Shown piece by piece: positions 8,134 through 16,333 of a stretch of 64,000 nt of DNA. A program made the translations under genes and the position numbers. The stretch is from assembly GCA_963828075.1 (NCBI GenBank), contig CAWHDH010000021.1:2108001-2172000 (forward strand), given 5' to 3'. The notes below the pieces were generated by a model. That model saw only the letters and a list, made by a program, of their open reading frames with translations. It searched no databases and was not told where the DNA came from. The stretch comes from JACCYI01 sp963828075. Lineage in GTDB: Bacteria > Actinomycetota > Thermoleophilia > Solirubrobacterales > Solirubrobacteraceae. Numbering within the stretch: the first letter of the stretch is position 1; each line of letters starts with the position of its first letter.

Positions 8134-8943
8134 CTACTCCGGCTTGGCGCCGAACCACTTCTCGTAGATCCGGTCGTACGTGCCGTCGGCCTTGGCCTGC
8201 TTGATCACGTCGTTGACGGTCTGCTCGAGCTTCTGGCTCGTTCCCTTCTTCATGCCGAAGCCGTACTGCTCGCCGGTCTCGAACTGCGCCGCCACCTCGA
8301 GCTCCGGGTTGTCCTTGACGTAGTCCAGCAGGACCGGGATGTCGTTGATCGCGGCGGGGATCTGCCCGCTCTTGACGCTGCTCAGCTCGAGCGCCAGGTC
8401 CTCGTAGTCCTTGAGCTGCGCATCGTCCGGCGCGTGCTCCTCTGCGTAGCGCTTGCCCGTGGTCCCGGACTGCACGCCGAGCGTCTTGCCCGCCAGGTCG
8501 TCGAGCGAGGCGATCCCGCTGTCCTTCTTGACGAGCAGCGCCTGGTTGGCGTCGAAGTACGGCGCGGAGAACGCGATCTTCTCGGCACGCTCGGGCGTGA
8601 TCGTCATCGCCGCCGCGGCGATGTCGCACTTGCGCGCATTGAGATCCTCGCCCGACTGGATGCCCTCGAACGGCGTGTCGACGATGCCCTGCTTGACCCC
8701 GAGCTTCTTCGCGACCAGGTCGATGATGTCGACGTCGAAGCCGACGATCTTGCCGCCCTGCTCGAACTGGAACGGCTTGTAGGGCAAGTGCGTGCACGTC
8801 GTGATCTCGCCGTCCTTGATCAGGTCGACCCCGCTGTCGGCGGCCTTGCCGGCGCCGCCGGTGCTGTCGTCCTCCCCGCACCCGCCGAGCGCGATCGCCG
8901 CCGCCGCGAGCAGTACGCCCGCCCTCACAGATCCCCGTCGCAT
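8134..8943 (-). CDS. Polar amino-acid ABC transporter, substrate-binding lipoprotein
   Basis: SBP family 3 protein of 269 residues. The N-terminus MRRGSVRAGVL leads to a lipobox ALGGC, so the mature protein is anchored by a lipidated Cys on the outer face of the membrane. Family landmarks are FEQGGKIVGFDVDIIDLVAKK, AAAMTITPERAEKIAFS and QSGTTGKRY. The ATG at 8943 is selected because it gives the lipoprotein signal; the frame is open further upstream without such support. About 200 bp separate it from hicB on the other strand, and this gap should hold the promoter of the transporter unit. Confidence 0.92.
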   Translation of the reverse strand: MRRGSVRAGVLLAAAAIALGGCGEDDSTGGAGKAADSGVDLIKDGEITTCTHLPYKPFQFEQGGKIVGFDVDIIDLVAKKLGVKQGIVDTPFEGIQSGEDLNARKCDIAAAAMTITPERAEKIAFSAPYFDANQALLVKKDSGIASLDDLAGKTLGVQSGTTGKRYAEEHAPDDAQLKDYEDLALELSSVKSGQIPAAINDIPVLLDYVKDNPELEVAAQFETGEQYGFGMKKGTSQKLEQTVNDVIKQAKADGTYDRIYEKWFGAKPE

Positions 8944-9105
8944 GCGCCGCCTTCCCGCCTGAGGTCCCAGCCGATCGGTCCCACCCGTCGGCTCCGAGCA
9001 AGCCCGGGACTCTAGCCGGACCTCGACGGGCGCCGCCAGACAGGCGAGAGGACGCCGGGCCGTCCGGTGCTCCCGTGGGTTCACGTTGGGTTCGGTCGCT
9101 GATCC

Positions 9106-9139
9106 GCTACGGCGTGGCGTACGGGGCCCGTGCCGTAGC
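9106..9139 (+). promoter_or_regulatory. Inverted repeat just upstream of hicB
   Basis: Perfect 8-bp arms GCTACGGC (9106-9113) and GCCGTAGC (9132-9139) separated by 18 bases, ending 8 bases before the GTG start of hicB. HicB antitoxins and HicAB complexes commonly repress their own promoters by binding inverted repeats, so an operator is the natural reading. An mRNA hairpin that limits initiation is the alternative. The position and symmetry are seen; the function is inferred. Confidence 0.4.
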
Positions 9140-9147
9140 TTTGCCGT

Positions 9148-9369
9148 GTGGTCGAGCGCGAGTACGAGATCATCCTGCAGCCTGAGCCCGAGGGCGGCTT
9201 CAGCGTCTTCGTGCCCGAGTTGCCGAGCGTGGTCACCCAGGCCGAGACGGTCGAGGAGGCGCACGCGATGGCTCGCGAGGCGATCGAGGCCTACCTGGAG
9301 GTCATGCACGAGGACGGTCTGCCGGTCCCGACCGTGCAGCGCGGCCGGGTCGCGGTTCACGCTGCGTGA
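9148..9369 (+). CDS. hicB: HicB-family antitoxin
   Basis: Protein of 73 residues with the HicB partial RNase-H fold: YEIILQPEPEGGFSVFVPEL, then PSVVTQAETVEEAHAMAREA, then IEAYLEVMHEDG. It should neutralise the HicA mRNA interferase. No C-terminal DNA-binding domain follows, so repression, if any, would need the complex or another factor. It starts with GTG at 9148, and its TGA overlaps the GTG of the downstream hicA by 4 bases. The order antitoxin-then-toxin is the reverse of the classical hicAB order. Confidence 0.85.
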   Translation: MVEREYEIILQPEPEGGFSVFVPELPSVVTQAETVEEAHAMAREAIEAYLEVMHEDGLPVPTVQRGRVAVHAA

Positions 9370-9601
9370 GTCCGAAGCTGCCGGTCCTGACGGGCGCCGA
9401 GCTGATCGCGGTGCTCGAGGCCGACGGCTGGTACGTGGCGCGGGTGAAGGGCAGCCACCACGTCATGGTCATCCCGAGATCCCGGACGCGATCCCGGTGC
9501 CGGTCCACGGCAAGACGCCGCTGAAGCGCGGCACGCTCGCTGGCATCCTGCGCAACGCCGGCATCGATCGTGAGGAGCTGCAGCGCCTCCTCCGGCGCTG
9601 A
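9366..9601 (+). pseudogene. hicA: HicA toxin gene interrupted by an apparent one-base deletion
   Basis: The N-terminal part, KLPVLTGAELIAVLEADGWY followed by KGSHHVMV, is a HicA dsRBD-like start containing the catalytic His region. After about 9470 the frame runs into unrelated Arg-rich sequence and stops early. In the next frame the expected C-terminal half continues: HPEIPDAIPVPVHG, then PLKRGTLAGILRNAG, then the end at 9601. The full span is 236 bases, one short of a whole number of codons, which fits a single missing base near 9469-9471. Either the toxin is dead or the sequence contains an indel error. Confidence 0.8.
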
Positions 9602-9673
9602 GAATCGGCATAGCGTCCAGCGGAGCTGGTCCCGCCATCTGGCGGCGAGGCCGCAATTGGCGCTGTAGCAAGG

Positions 9674-9747
<74 letters not shown>

Positions 9748-9803
9748 GTGCCGCAGACGATACGTCGCGACATGCCTTTGGTTCTCGGGACATAACTAAA
9801 TGA

Positions 9804-10160
9804 GTGCCCGATCCGCTGCCTCCTGACCTGAGCCGCCTCGGCGACGAGATCGTCGCGGGCGCTGAGCGAGCGGTTCGTGCGCGCCGCCGGCGGGCGACGT
9901 GGCTGACGTGCGCCGGAGGCGTCGCCGCCGCGCTCGTCGTCGCGGCCGGCGTGCCCGGTGCCGTCGACCCGGCGCAGCGCACCGGGCAGCGGCTCATGTC
10001 CAGCGTGGTCGGCAGCTCGCCTGAGCTCCGGCCCGGGTGCGATTACATGCGCACCGCGACCTTCGCCTACCCACAGCCGTGTCGGCGGGCGGGCGCGCCG
10101 CTCCCGATCGTGCACGTGGGCTTGCAGTCCGATGGGGAGCTGATCCCACGGAGGTGGTGA
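9804..10160 (+). CDS. Small hypothetical membrane protein
   Basis: Unrecognised protein of 118 residues starting with GTG at 9804. An acidic, helical N-terminus (LSRLGDEIVAGAERAVRARR) is followed by one hydrophobic segment (about 33-52) and a short extracytoplasmic tail with two Cys (in PGCDYM and QPCRR). This layout, cytosolic segment plus one TM, resembles small anti-sigma or sensor-like proteins, but no diagnostic motif is present. It is followed by about 150 bp before the peptide transporter. Confidence 0.5.
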   Translation: MPDPLPPDLSRLGDEIVAGAERAVRARRRRATWLTCAGGVAAALVVAAGVPGAVDPAQRTGQRLMSSVVGSSPELRPGCDYMRTATFAYPQPCRRAGAPLPIVHVGLQSDGELIPRRW

Positions 10161-10239
10161 GGGCGCCAGCGCACCTCGCGGTAGGCCCGATTCAGAGGGA
10201 TACAGCGCTCGAAGTAGTACCTTGCACGCCGGGGAAATC

Positions 10240-10261
10240 GTGCGCGGCGCCCGCCGCGCAC
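10240..10261 (+). other. GC-rich perfect hairpin in the leader of the peptide-transporter operon
   Basis: GTGCGCGGCG (10240-10249), two bases, then CGCCGCGCAC (10252-10261) form a perfect inverted repeat, about 9 bp of stem with a 4-base loop. It lies 53 bases upstream of the permease ATG at 10315, in a 154-bp gap that holds nothing else I can support. It could be a transcription-factor site, an mRNA leader structure, or the terminator of the small upstream gene, although no T-tract follows. Confidence 0.4.
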
Positions 10262-10314
10262 TCTGAGGGGGTTGTACTGATAGCCGTCGCACCGCGTAGC
10301 CGAAAGGCCTCTGC

Positions 10315-11283
10315 ATGACTACTGATGTGCTCGGCGCCGAGGTGAGCGCCGACAGCGTCGTCGCCCTGCCCGACGAGGACATCGCGCGCTCGCCGCTGCA
10401 GCTCTTCTGGCGCCGGCTCCGGCGCGACAAGGTCGCGATGACCGCGCTCGGGTTCATCGTGCTGCTGATCGCCATCGCGATCGTCGCCCCGGTCATCGTG
10501 AGCGTCGCCGGCACGCCCGGCCCGAAGGTCCAGAGCTCCACGGCGCTCGACGTGTTCGGGTCGCCGAGCGGCCCGTCCTCCGCCCATCCCTTCGGCGTCG
10601 ACCGGATCGGCCGCGACATCTTCTCCCGCACCATCTACGGCTCTCGCGTCTCGCTCGAGGTGGCGCTGATCGCCACCGGCATCGCCGTCTTCATCGGCGT
10701 CGTCGTGGGCCTCGTCGCCGGGTACTACCGCGGCTTCGTGGACACGCTGCTCTCGCGTCTCATCGACGTCGTCCTCGCGTTCCCGATCCTGCTCCTCGGG
10801 CTCGGCCTCGCGGCGGCGTGCTCCGGCGCGAAGGGCTGCATGGGTGGCCTGATCCAGCCGGGGCTCCCGGTGGTGATCATGGTCATCGCGATCATCAACT
10901 GGACCTACATCGCCCGCATCGTGCGCGGGCAGGTCCTGTCGCTGCGAGAGAAGGAGTTCGTCGAGGCAGCGCGATCCCTCGGCGCATCGAACACCCGCAT
11001 CATCCTGCGCGAGATCCTCCCCAATCTCGTCGCCCCGCTGATCGTCTACGCGTCCCTGCTGATCCCCGCGAACATCCTGCTCGAGGCGGCGCTGTCGTTC
11101 CTCGGCGTGGGCGTGGGGGCCGGCACTCCCTCCTGGGGGGCGATGATCGCCGAGGCGACCAACCTGTTCCCCGATGCCTGGTGGTACATGCTTTTCCCGG
11201 GCATCGCTCTCCTCATCACGGTATTGGCGTTCAACCTGATCGGCGACGGCCTCCAGGACGCGCTCGATCCGCGCCGCCGGTGA
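10315..11283 (+). CDS. dppC: Dipeptide/oligopeptide ABC transporter, permease (DppC type)
   Basis: Membrane permease of 322 residues with the OppC/DppC layout: a cytoplasmic N-terminus of about 40 residues, one TM, an extracytoplasmic stretch ending HPFGVDRIGRDIFSR, then the remaining TMs. The ATPase-docking loop is EAARSLGASNTRIILREIL with PNLVAPL. It comes first in the operon, before the substrate-binding gene and the other permease, which is not the common order. It starts with ATG at 10315; the gap to the next gene is 53 bp. Confidence 0.93.
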   Translation: MTTDVLGAEVSADSVVALPDEDIARSPLQLFWRRLRRDKVAMTALGFIVLLIAIAIVAPVIVSVAGTPGPKVQSSTALDVFGSPSGPSSAHPFGVDRIGRDIFSRTIYGSRVSLEVALIATGIAVFIGVVVGLVAGYYRGFVDTLLSRLIDVVLAFPILLLGLGLAAACSGAKGCMGGLIQPGLPVVIMVIAIINWTYIARIVRGQVLSLREKEFVEAARSLGASNTRIILREILPNLVAPLIVYASLLIPANILLEAALSFLGVGVGAGTPSWGAMIAEATNLFPDAWWYMLFPGIALLITVLAFNLIGDGLQDALDPRRR

Positions 11284-11336
11284 ACCCGGCGCGCTCCCCG
11301 AATCACCGTTTCAACACCTACGAAAGGAACCAGTCC

Positions 11337-13193
11337 ATGCCAAAGTCCTTGTTGAGGGCACGCCTCGCGCTTATCGCGTTTGCGGCCGTCCTCGTATTGG
11401 CCGCCTGTGGCGGCGACGACAACGAATCCGCCGACGAGGGCGACGGCGGCGGCACGCCCGCGACCAAGACCGAAGAGGCCTCGGCCAGCGTCACCGAGAA
11501 GCTCTTCGCCGGCACCGACGCCGACAACCGCGCCAATCCTGCGGAGGGTGGCAAGAAGGGCGGCACGCTCACCGTCCTGTCCGGAGGCGACGTCGACTAC
11601 ATGGACCCGGGCAAGACGTACTACACGTACTCGATCGGGATCATCAACGCGACGCACCGCGGCCTGTTCGCCTACCTCCCGGGCGACACGACGAAGCCGG
11701 TGCCGGACCTCGCCGACGGTGATGCCGAGATCTCCGAGGACGGCAAGGTGGTCACCGTCAAGCTCAAGAAGGGCGTGATGTTCTCCGCGCCGGTCAAGCG
11801 CGAGGTCGTGTCCAAGGACGTCAAGTACGCGATCGAGCGCGCCTTCACCGCGAACGTCGCCAACGGCTACGCGCGGGTCTACTTCAACGATCTGGTCGGC
11901 GTCCCCAAGGAGCCGGGCGACTACCAGGAGATCAGCGGCATCGAGACGCCGGACGACCAGACGGTCGTCTTCAACCTCACCAAGGGCACGGGCGCCGCGC
12001 TCGCCGGCGCGCTCGCCATGCCGATCTCCGTCCCGGTCCCGAAGGAGTTCGCCGAGAAGTACGACACGAAGAAGCCGTCGACCTACGGCGAGGAGTACGC
12101 CGTCTTCACCGGCCCGTACAAGGTCGAGAGCGACGCGCAGGGCAAGCAGACGGGCTATGTGGCCGGCAAGAGCATCAAGCTCATCCGCAACCCCGACTAC
12201 GCTGCGGTCGACGACTTCCGTCCGGCCTTCCTGGACGAGATCGACATCCGCGCCGGCAATGAGGACACGAACGTGGCGTCCCGCCGGGTCCTGTCGGGTC
12301 AGAGCATGGCGACGGGCGACATCGAGCCCCCCGCCAGCCAGCTCAAGCGGCTGCTGCAGAGCAACAAGAAGGAGCTGTCGGCGGTTCCGGGCGGCGGCTG
12401 GCGCATGGTCTCGATGGACAACTCGCGCGCGCCGTTCAACGACGTCAACGTCCGCAAGGCCGTGATCGCCGGGTTCAACCGCAACGCTCTTCGCCAGCAG
12501 CGCGGTGGCGAGGCGCTCGGGCCGATCGCCCAGGGCCTCATCCCGCCCGGCATGGCGGGCTACGACGAGTCCAACGCCGTCGAGGGCTTCTCGAAGGAGT
12601 TCGACTGGCTGGCGAAGCCCGAGGGCGACCGCACGCTCAGCGCGAAGTACTTCAAGGAGGCCGGCATGGCGAGCGGCAAGTACGAGGGCTCAGAGGAGCT
12701 GCTGATCGTGGCCGACAGCGCCGAGCCCGACAAGTCGGTCGCGCAGATCACCGAGCAGCAGATGTCCGAGATGGGCTTCAAGACGAAGCTCCGCCTGGTG
12801 ACCCGCGACACGATGTTCACGAAGTTCTGCAACGTCCCGAAGTCCGAGGTCCACGTCTGCCCGTCGGTCGGCTGGGCGCAGGACTTCGCGGATCCGCAGA
12901 CGATGCTCGACCCGACGTTCAACGGCAACAACATCATCGAGACCGGTAACTCGAACTGGCCCGAGATGGACGTCAAGGAGGTCAACGACGCCATCGAGGC
13001 GGCCAAGCTCGTGACGGAGCCGACCGAGCGGGCCAAGGCCTGGGCCGACGTCAACAAGAAGATCATGGAGCAGGCCCCGTCGATCCCGTACATGTGGGAT
13101 TACCAGGTCGTCGCCTCGTCGAAGAACGTGCGCGGCGTCCAGAGTGGCTACTCCACCACGTGGGACTGGAACTTCACCTCCATCACCGGGTAA
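11337..13193 (+). CDS. dppA: Dipeptide/oligopeptide ABC transporter, substrate-binding lipoprotein (SBP family 5)
   Basis: Extracytoplasmic peptide-binding protein of 618 residues. A signal peptide ends in the lipobox VLAAC (Cys near residue 21), followed by an Asp/Glu-rich linker. Family-5 landmarks include GGTLTVLSGGDVDYMDPG near residue 80 and DGKVVTVKLKKGVMFSAP. Its length is long for a DppA but normal for SBP_bac_5. The ATG at 11337 has AAAGGA about 8 bases upstream; the open frame further upstream is shadow of dppC. It is followed by a strong hairpin before dppB. Confidence 0.93.
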   Translation: MPKSLLRARLALIAFAAVLVLAACGGDDNESADEGDGGGTPATKTEEASASVTEKLFAGTDADNRANPAEGGKKGGTLTVLSGGDVDYMDPGKTYYTYSIGIINATHRGLFAYLPGDTTKPVPDLADGDAEISEDGKVVTVKLKKGVMFSAPVKREVVSKDVKYAIERAFTANVANGYARVYFNDLVGVPKEPGDYQEISGIETPDDQTVVFNLTKGTGAALAGALAMPISVPVPKEFAEKYDTKKPSTYGEEYAVFTGPYKVESDAQGKQTGYVAGKSIKLIRNPDYAAVDDFRPAFLDEIDIRAGNEDTNVASRRVLSGQSMATGDIEPPASQLKRLLQSNKKELSAVPGGGWRMVSMDNSRAPFNDVNVRKAVIAGFNRNALRQQRGGEALGPIAQGLIPPGMAGYDESNAVEGFSKEFDWLAKPEGDRTLSAKYFKEAGMASGKYEGSEELLIVADSAEPDKSVAQITEQQMSEMGFKTKLRLVTRDTMFTKFCNVPKSEVHVCPSVGWAQDFADPQTMLDPTFNGNNIIETGNSNWPEMDVKEVNDAIEAAKLVTEPTERAKAWADVNKKIMEQAPSIPYMWDYQVVASSKNVRGVQSGYSTTWDWNFTSITG

Positions 13194-13212
13194 GTTCCCC
13201 TCGCGCCGTCAC

Positions 13213-13240
13213 CGGCCCGCCGCCTCCGGGCGGCGGGCCG
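13213..13240 (+). terminator. 12-bp stem with UCCG tetraloop between the SBP and permease genes
   Basis: CGGCCCGCCGCC (13213-13224), loop TCCG, GGCGGCGGGCCG (13229-13240) is a perfect 12-bp GC stem closed as C(UCCG)G, a member of the exceptionally stable UNCG tetraloops. It lies 20 bases after the SBP stop and 18 bases before the next ATG. There is no T-tract, so a full intrinsic terminator is unlikely. A partial attenuator or a 3'-end stabiliser that keeps the binding-protein message more abundant than the permease and ATPase messages fits known SBP operons. Confidence 0.65.
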
Positions 13241-13258
13241 AGGTGCGATTCCTAGCCC

Positions 13259-14224
13259 ATGGCCCCTTACATCACACGCCGCTTGCTCGGCATGGTGCTG
13301 CTGCTGATCCTGGTCAGCGCGGTCACCTTCATCATCTTCAACGTCTTCCCGTCGACCGACCCGGCCGTGCTGCGTGCGGGCCGGCAGCCGACGCAGGCGG
13401 TCATCGAGCAGATCCGCGTGGACCTGGGGCTCGACCGCCCGCTGCTGGTCCAGTTCGGCGACTACATCTACCGGGTGTTCGTCTTCCAGGACTTCGGGCG
13501 CAGCTACCAGACCAACAAGGACGTCCTCGACCAGATCCTCGAGAACCTCCCGGCCACCATCTCGCTGGCCCTGGGCGGCGTGATCGTGTGGCTCACGATC
13601 GGTCTCTCGATCGGCGTCATCTCCGCGGTCTTCCACCGGTCGATCTTCGACCGCGTCGCGATCATGCTGTCGCTCGTCGCGGTCTCCGCGCCGGTGTACT
13701 GGCTCGGTCTCGTCGCGCTCTACCTCTTCGCGCCCGACTTCGGCGTCTTCGGGATCGAGTTCCTCGGCGGACAGGGCTCCTATGTGCCGATCTCCGAGAA
13801 TGCAGGCACGTGGTTCACATCGCTCGTCTTACCGTGGTTCGTGCTCGCCGCCTCGTTCGCGGCGGTGTACTCGCGCCTGCTGCGCGGGTCGCTGCTCGAC
13901 GTCCTCGGCGAGGACTACATCCGCACGGCGCGCGCCAAGGGCCTGTCTGAGCGGCGCGTCATCGGGCGCCACGCCGTCCGCAGTGCGCTCGCGCCGGTGG
14001 TCACCGTCCTGGGCCTCGACCTGGGCATCCTGCTCGGCGGCGCGATCCTCACCGAGTCGGTCTTCAACATCCCGGGCGTCGGCCGGCTCGCCTACGATGC
14101 GATCCTTCGCGGCGACCTGCCGATCGTGCAGGGCACCGTGCTGTTCGGAGCGTTCTTCATCGTCATGCTCAACCTCATCGTCGACATCGTTTACGCGCTG
14201 CTCGACCCCCGGGTCCGGTACTAG
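13259..14224 (+). CDS. dppB: Dipeptide/oligopeptide ABC transporter, permease (DppB type)
   Basis: Permease of 321 residues with the OppB/DppB layout: N-terminal TM (YITRRLLGMVLLLILVSAV), an extracytoplasmic region with LGLDRPLLVQFGDYI, then five further TMs. The EAA loop is RTARAKGLSERRVIGRHAVR. It starts with ATG at 13259 directly after the tetraloop hairpin, and 2 bases separate its stop from the GTG of the first ATPase gene. Confidence 0.93.
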   Translation: MAPYITRRLLGMVLLLILVSAVTFIIFNVFPSTDPAVLRAGRQPTQAVIEQIRVDLGLDRPLLVQFGDYIYRVFVFQDFGRSYQTNKDVLDQILENLPATISLALGGVIVWLTIGLSIGVISAVFHRSIFDRVAIMLSLVAVSAPVYWLGLVALYLFAPDFGVFGIEFLGGQGSYVPISENAGTWFTSLVLPWFVLAASFAAVYSRLLRGSLLDVLGEDYIRTARAKGLSERRVIGRHAVRSALAPVVTVLGLDLGILLGGAILTESVFNIPGVGRLAYDAILRGDLPIVQGTVLFGAFFIVMLNLIVDIVYALLDPRVRY

Positions 14225-14226
14225 CC

Positions 14227-15288
14227 GTGCCGCTTCTGGACGTCCGCGACCTCAGGGTCAGCTTCGACACCGACGACGGCGTGGTGGGCGCCGTCGACGG
14301 CGTGTCGTTCTCCATCGACCCCGGCCGGGCGCTCGGCATCGTGGGGGAGTCCGGATCGGGCAAGAGCGTCTCCAGCCTCACCATCCTCGGCCTCACCCGC
14401 GCCAAGAACGCGACGTTCAGCGGGGAGGTGCTGTTCGACGGCAAGGACCTGCTGACCATGGCGCCCGAGGAGCTCCGCGCCATCCGCGGCAAGGAGATCG
14501 CGATGATCTTCCAGGACCCGCTCTCCTCGCTGCACCCGTTCTACCGCGTCGGCGACCAGCTGATCGAGGCGGTGCGCGCGCACGCCGACACGCCGAAGAA
14601 GGTGGCCAAGGAACGGGCCTTGGAGATGCTGGCGCTCGTCGGCATCCCCGACCCGCGCTCGCGCATCGACGCCTATCCGCACGAGTTCTCCGGTGGCATG
14701 CGCCAGCGGGCGATGATCGCGATGGCGCTCATCAACGACCCCAAGCTGATCATCGCCGACGAGCCCACCACCGCGCTCGACGTGACCGTCCAGGCGCAGA
14801 TCCTCGAGCTGCTCTCCCGCCTGCAGCGCGAGATGGGGACCGCCGTGATCATCATCACCCACGACCTCGGGGTCGTGGCGGAGATGACCGACGAGATCGC
14901 CGTCATGTACGCCGGCCGAATCGTGGAGCGCGCGTCCACGGCGCAGCTCTTCAGCGCGCCCGAGCACCCGTACACCTGGGGCCTGCTGCGGTCGATCCCC
15001 CGGCTCGACACGCCGCGCGACGAGGAGCTCGTGCCGATCGAGGGGCGCCCGCCCTCGATGATCAACCGTCCTTCGGGCTGCTCCTTCCACCCGCGTTGCC
15101 CCTACGTGAAGGACGCGCACAAGCGCGTCGACCCGACGCTCGAGCCGGTCGCCGGGACCGACGGCCGGCACCTGGTGGCCTGCCTGCTGGCCTCGGACTC
15201 GCGGCGCGAGCTCTGGCGCCGGCTGGCCGTGGGCGGCACGCCGGACACGGCGCGCGCCGCGGTCACGATCAAGGACGGCCCTGGATGA
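14227..15288 (+). CDS. dppD: Dipeptide/oligopeptide ABC transporter, ATP-binding subunit (DppD type)
   Basis: ATPase of 353 residues. It has Walker A GESGSGKSV (about 40-48), signature FSGGMRQRAMIAMAL, Walker B LIIADEPTTALD and the switch His in ITHDLGVVAEMTDE. The C-terminal oligopeptide-transporter extension carries the Cys-rich block CSFHPRCPYVKDAHK with a later Cys, typical of DppD/OppD and able to bind an Fe-S cluster in some members. It starts with GTG at 14227, and its stop overlaps the dppF ATG in ATGA. Confidence 0.94.
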   Translation: MPLLDVRDLRVSFDTDDGVVGAVDGVSFSIDPGRALGIVGESGSGKSVSSLTILGLTRAKNATFSGEVLFDGKDLLTMAPEELRAIRGKEIAMIFQDPLSSLHPFYRVGDQLIEAVRAHADTPKKVAKERALEMLALVGIPDPRSRIDAYPHEFSGGMRQRAMIAMALINDPKLIIADEPTTALDVTVQAQILELLSRLQREMGTAVIIITHDLGVVAEMTDEIAVMYAGRIVERASTAQLFSAPEHPYTWGLLRSIPRLDTPRDEELVPIEGRPPSMINRPSGCSFHPRCPYVKDAHKRVDPTLEPVAGTDGRHLVACLLASDSRRELWRRLAVGGTPDTARAAVTIKDGPG

Positions 15289-16313
15289 GCGCCGGCGAGC
15301 CGATCCTGGAGGTCCGCGACCTCGTCAAGCACTTCCCGATCACGAGCGGGTTCCTGATTCGCCGGCAGGTCGGCGCGGTGCAGGCGGTCAACGGCGTCTC
15401 CTTCGACGTGATGAAGGGCGAGACCCTCGGCATCGTCGGGGAGAGCGGCTGCGGCAAGTCGACGACGGCTCGGCTGCTGCTCAAGCTGGTGGACCCGACG
15501 TCGGGGTCGATCCGCTTCGAGGGCCAGGAGATCGCCGGCCTCAGCGCGAAGGAGATCAAGCCGCTGCGGCGCGAGATGCAGATGATCTTCCAGGATCCGT
15601 ACTCCTCGCTGAACCCGCGCCGGACGGTCGGCGCGATCATCAGCGAGCCGTTCAGGATCCACGGGCTCAACACCGGCGAGGGCGAGCGCAAGCGCGCGGT
15701 CCAGGAGCTGATGGACACCGTCGGCCTCAATCCCGAGCACTACAACCGCTACCCGCACGAGTTCTCGGGTGGCCAGCGCCAGCGGATCGGCGTCGCCCGC
15801 GCGCTCGCGCTCAAGCCGAAGATGATCATCGCCGACGAGCCGGTCTCAGCGCTCGACGTCTCGATCCAGGCGCAGGTGCTCAACCTGCTGCGCGATCTGC
15901 AGCGCACGCTTGGCCTGACGCTCGTCTTCATCGCCCACGACCTCTCGGTCGTGCGTCACATGTGCGACCGCGTGGCCGTCATGTACCTCGGCCAGATCGT
16001 CGAGCTCGCCAGCTCCGAGCAGCTCTACGCCCACCCGCGGATGCCGTACACGGGCGCGCTGATGTCGGCGGTCCCGGTGGCCGATCCCGCCCTCGCCGCG
16101 ACGAAGAAGCGCCAGCTGCTGGTCGGCGACCTCCCGAGCCCCACCAACCCACCGAACGCATGCCGGTTCCACACGCGCTGCCCGAAGGCCCAGGAGCTCT
16201 GCGCGGAGGTCGAGCCGCCGCTCGAGCCGAAGGAGGGCGGCAACCTCGCCGCCTGCCATTTCCCGCTCACGGACGAGGAGATCCGCGAGCGCGTGCCGAC
16301 CGCCCACGCGTGA
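15285..16313 (+). CDS. dppF: Dipeptide/oligopeptide ABC transporter, ATP-binding subunit (DppF type)
   Basis: Second ATPase of the peptide importer (342 residues). It has Walker A GESGCGKST, Q-loop IFQDPYSSLNPR, signature FSGGQRQRIGVARAL, Walker B MIIADEPVSALDVS and the C-terminal CRFHTRCPKAQELC block. The partner of DppD in a heterodimeric ATPase. It starts with ATG at 15285, overlapping dppD by 4 bases. It is the last gene of the operon; the next gene, 20 bp away, is convergent, with a short GC-rich palindrome in the gap. Confidence 0.94.
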   Translation: MSAGEPILEVRDLVKHFPITSGFLIRRQVGAVQAVNGVSFDVMKGETLGIVGESGCGKSTTARLLLKLVDPTSGSIRFEGQEIAGLSAKEIKPLRREMQMIFQDPYSSLNPRRTVGAIISEPFRIHGLNTGEGERKRAVQELMDTVGLNPEHYNRYPHEFSGGQRQRIGVARALALKPKMIIADEPVSALDVSIQAQVLNLLRDLQRTLGLTLVFIAHDLSVVRHMCDRVAVMYLGQIVELASSEQLYAHPRMPYTGALMSAVPVADPALAATKKRQLLVGDLPSPTNPPNACRFHTRCPKAQELCAEVEPPLEPKEGGNLAACHFPLTDEEIRERVPTAHA

Positions 16314-16333
16314 AGCGCGGCGGCCGCCGGCGT

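Noticed and set aside
8944..9105. Riboswitch in the leader of the amino-acid importer
   Set aside because: The region has GC-rich repeats such as GGGACC, but no recognised riboswitch core or conserved loop could be identified by eye.
9086..9601. A separate 171-codon gene on the plus strand
   Set aside because: Only its last part is protein-like, and that part is the displaced C-terminal half of HicA. The rest is shadow of hicB.
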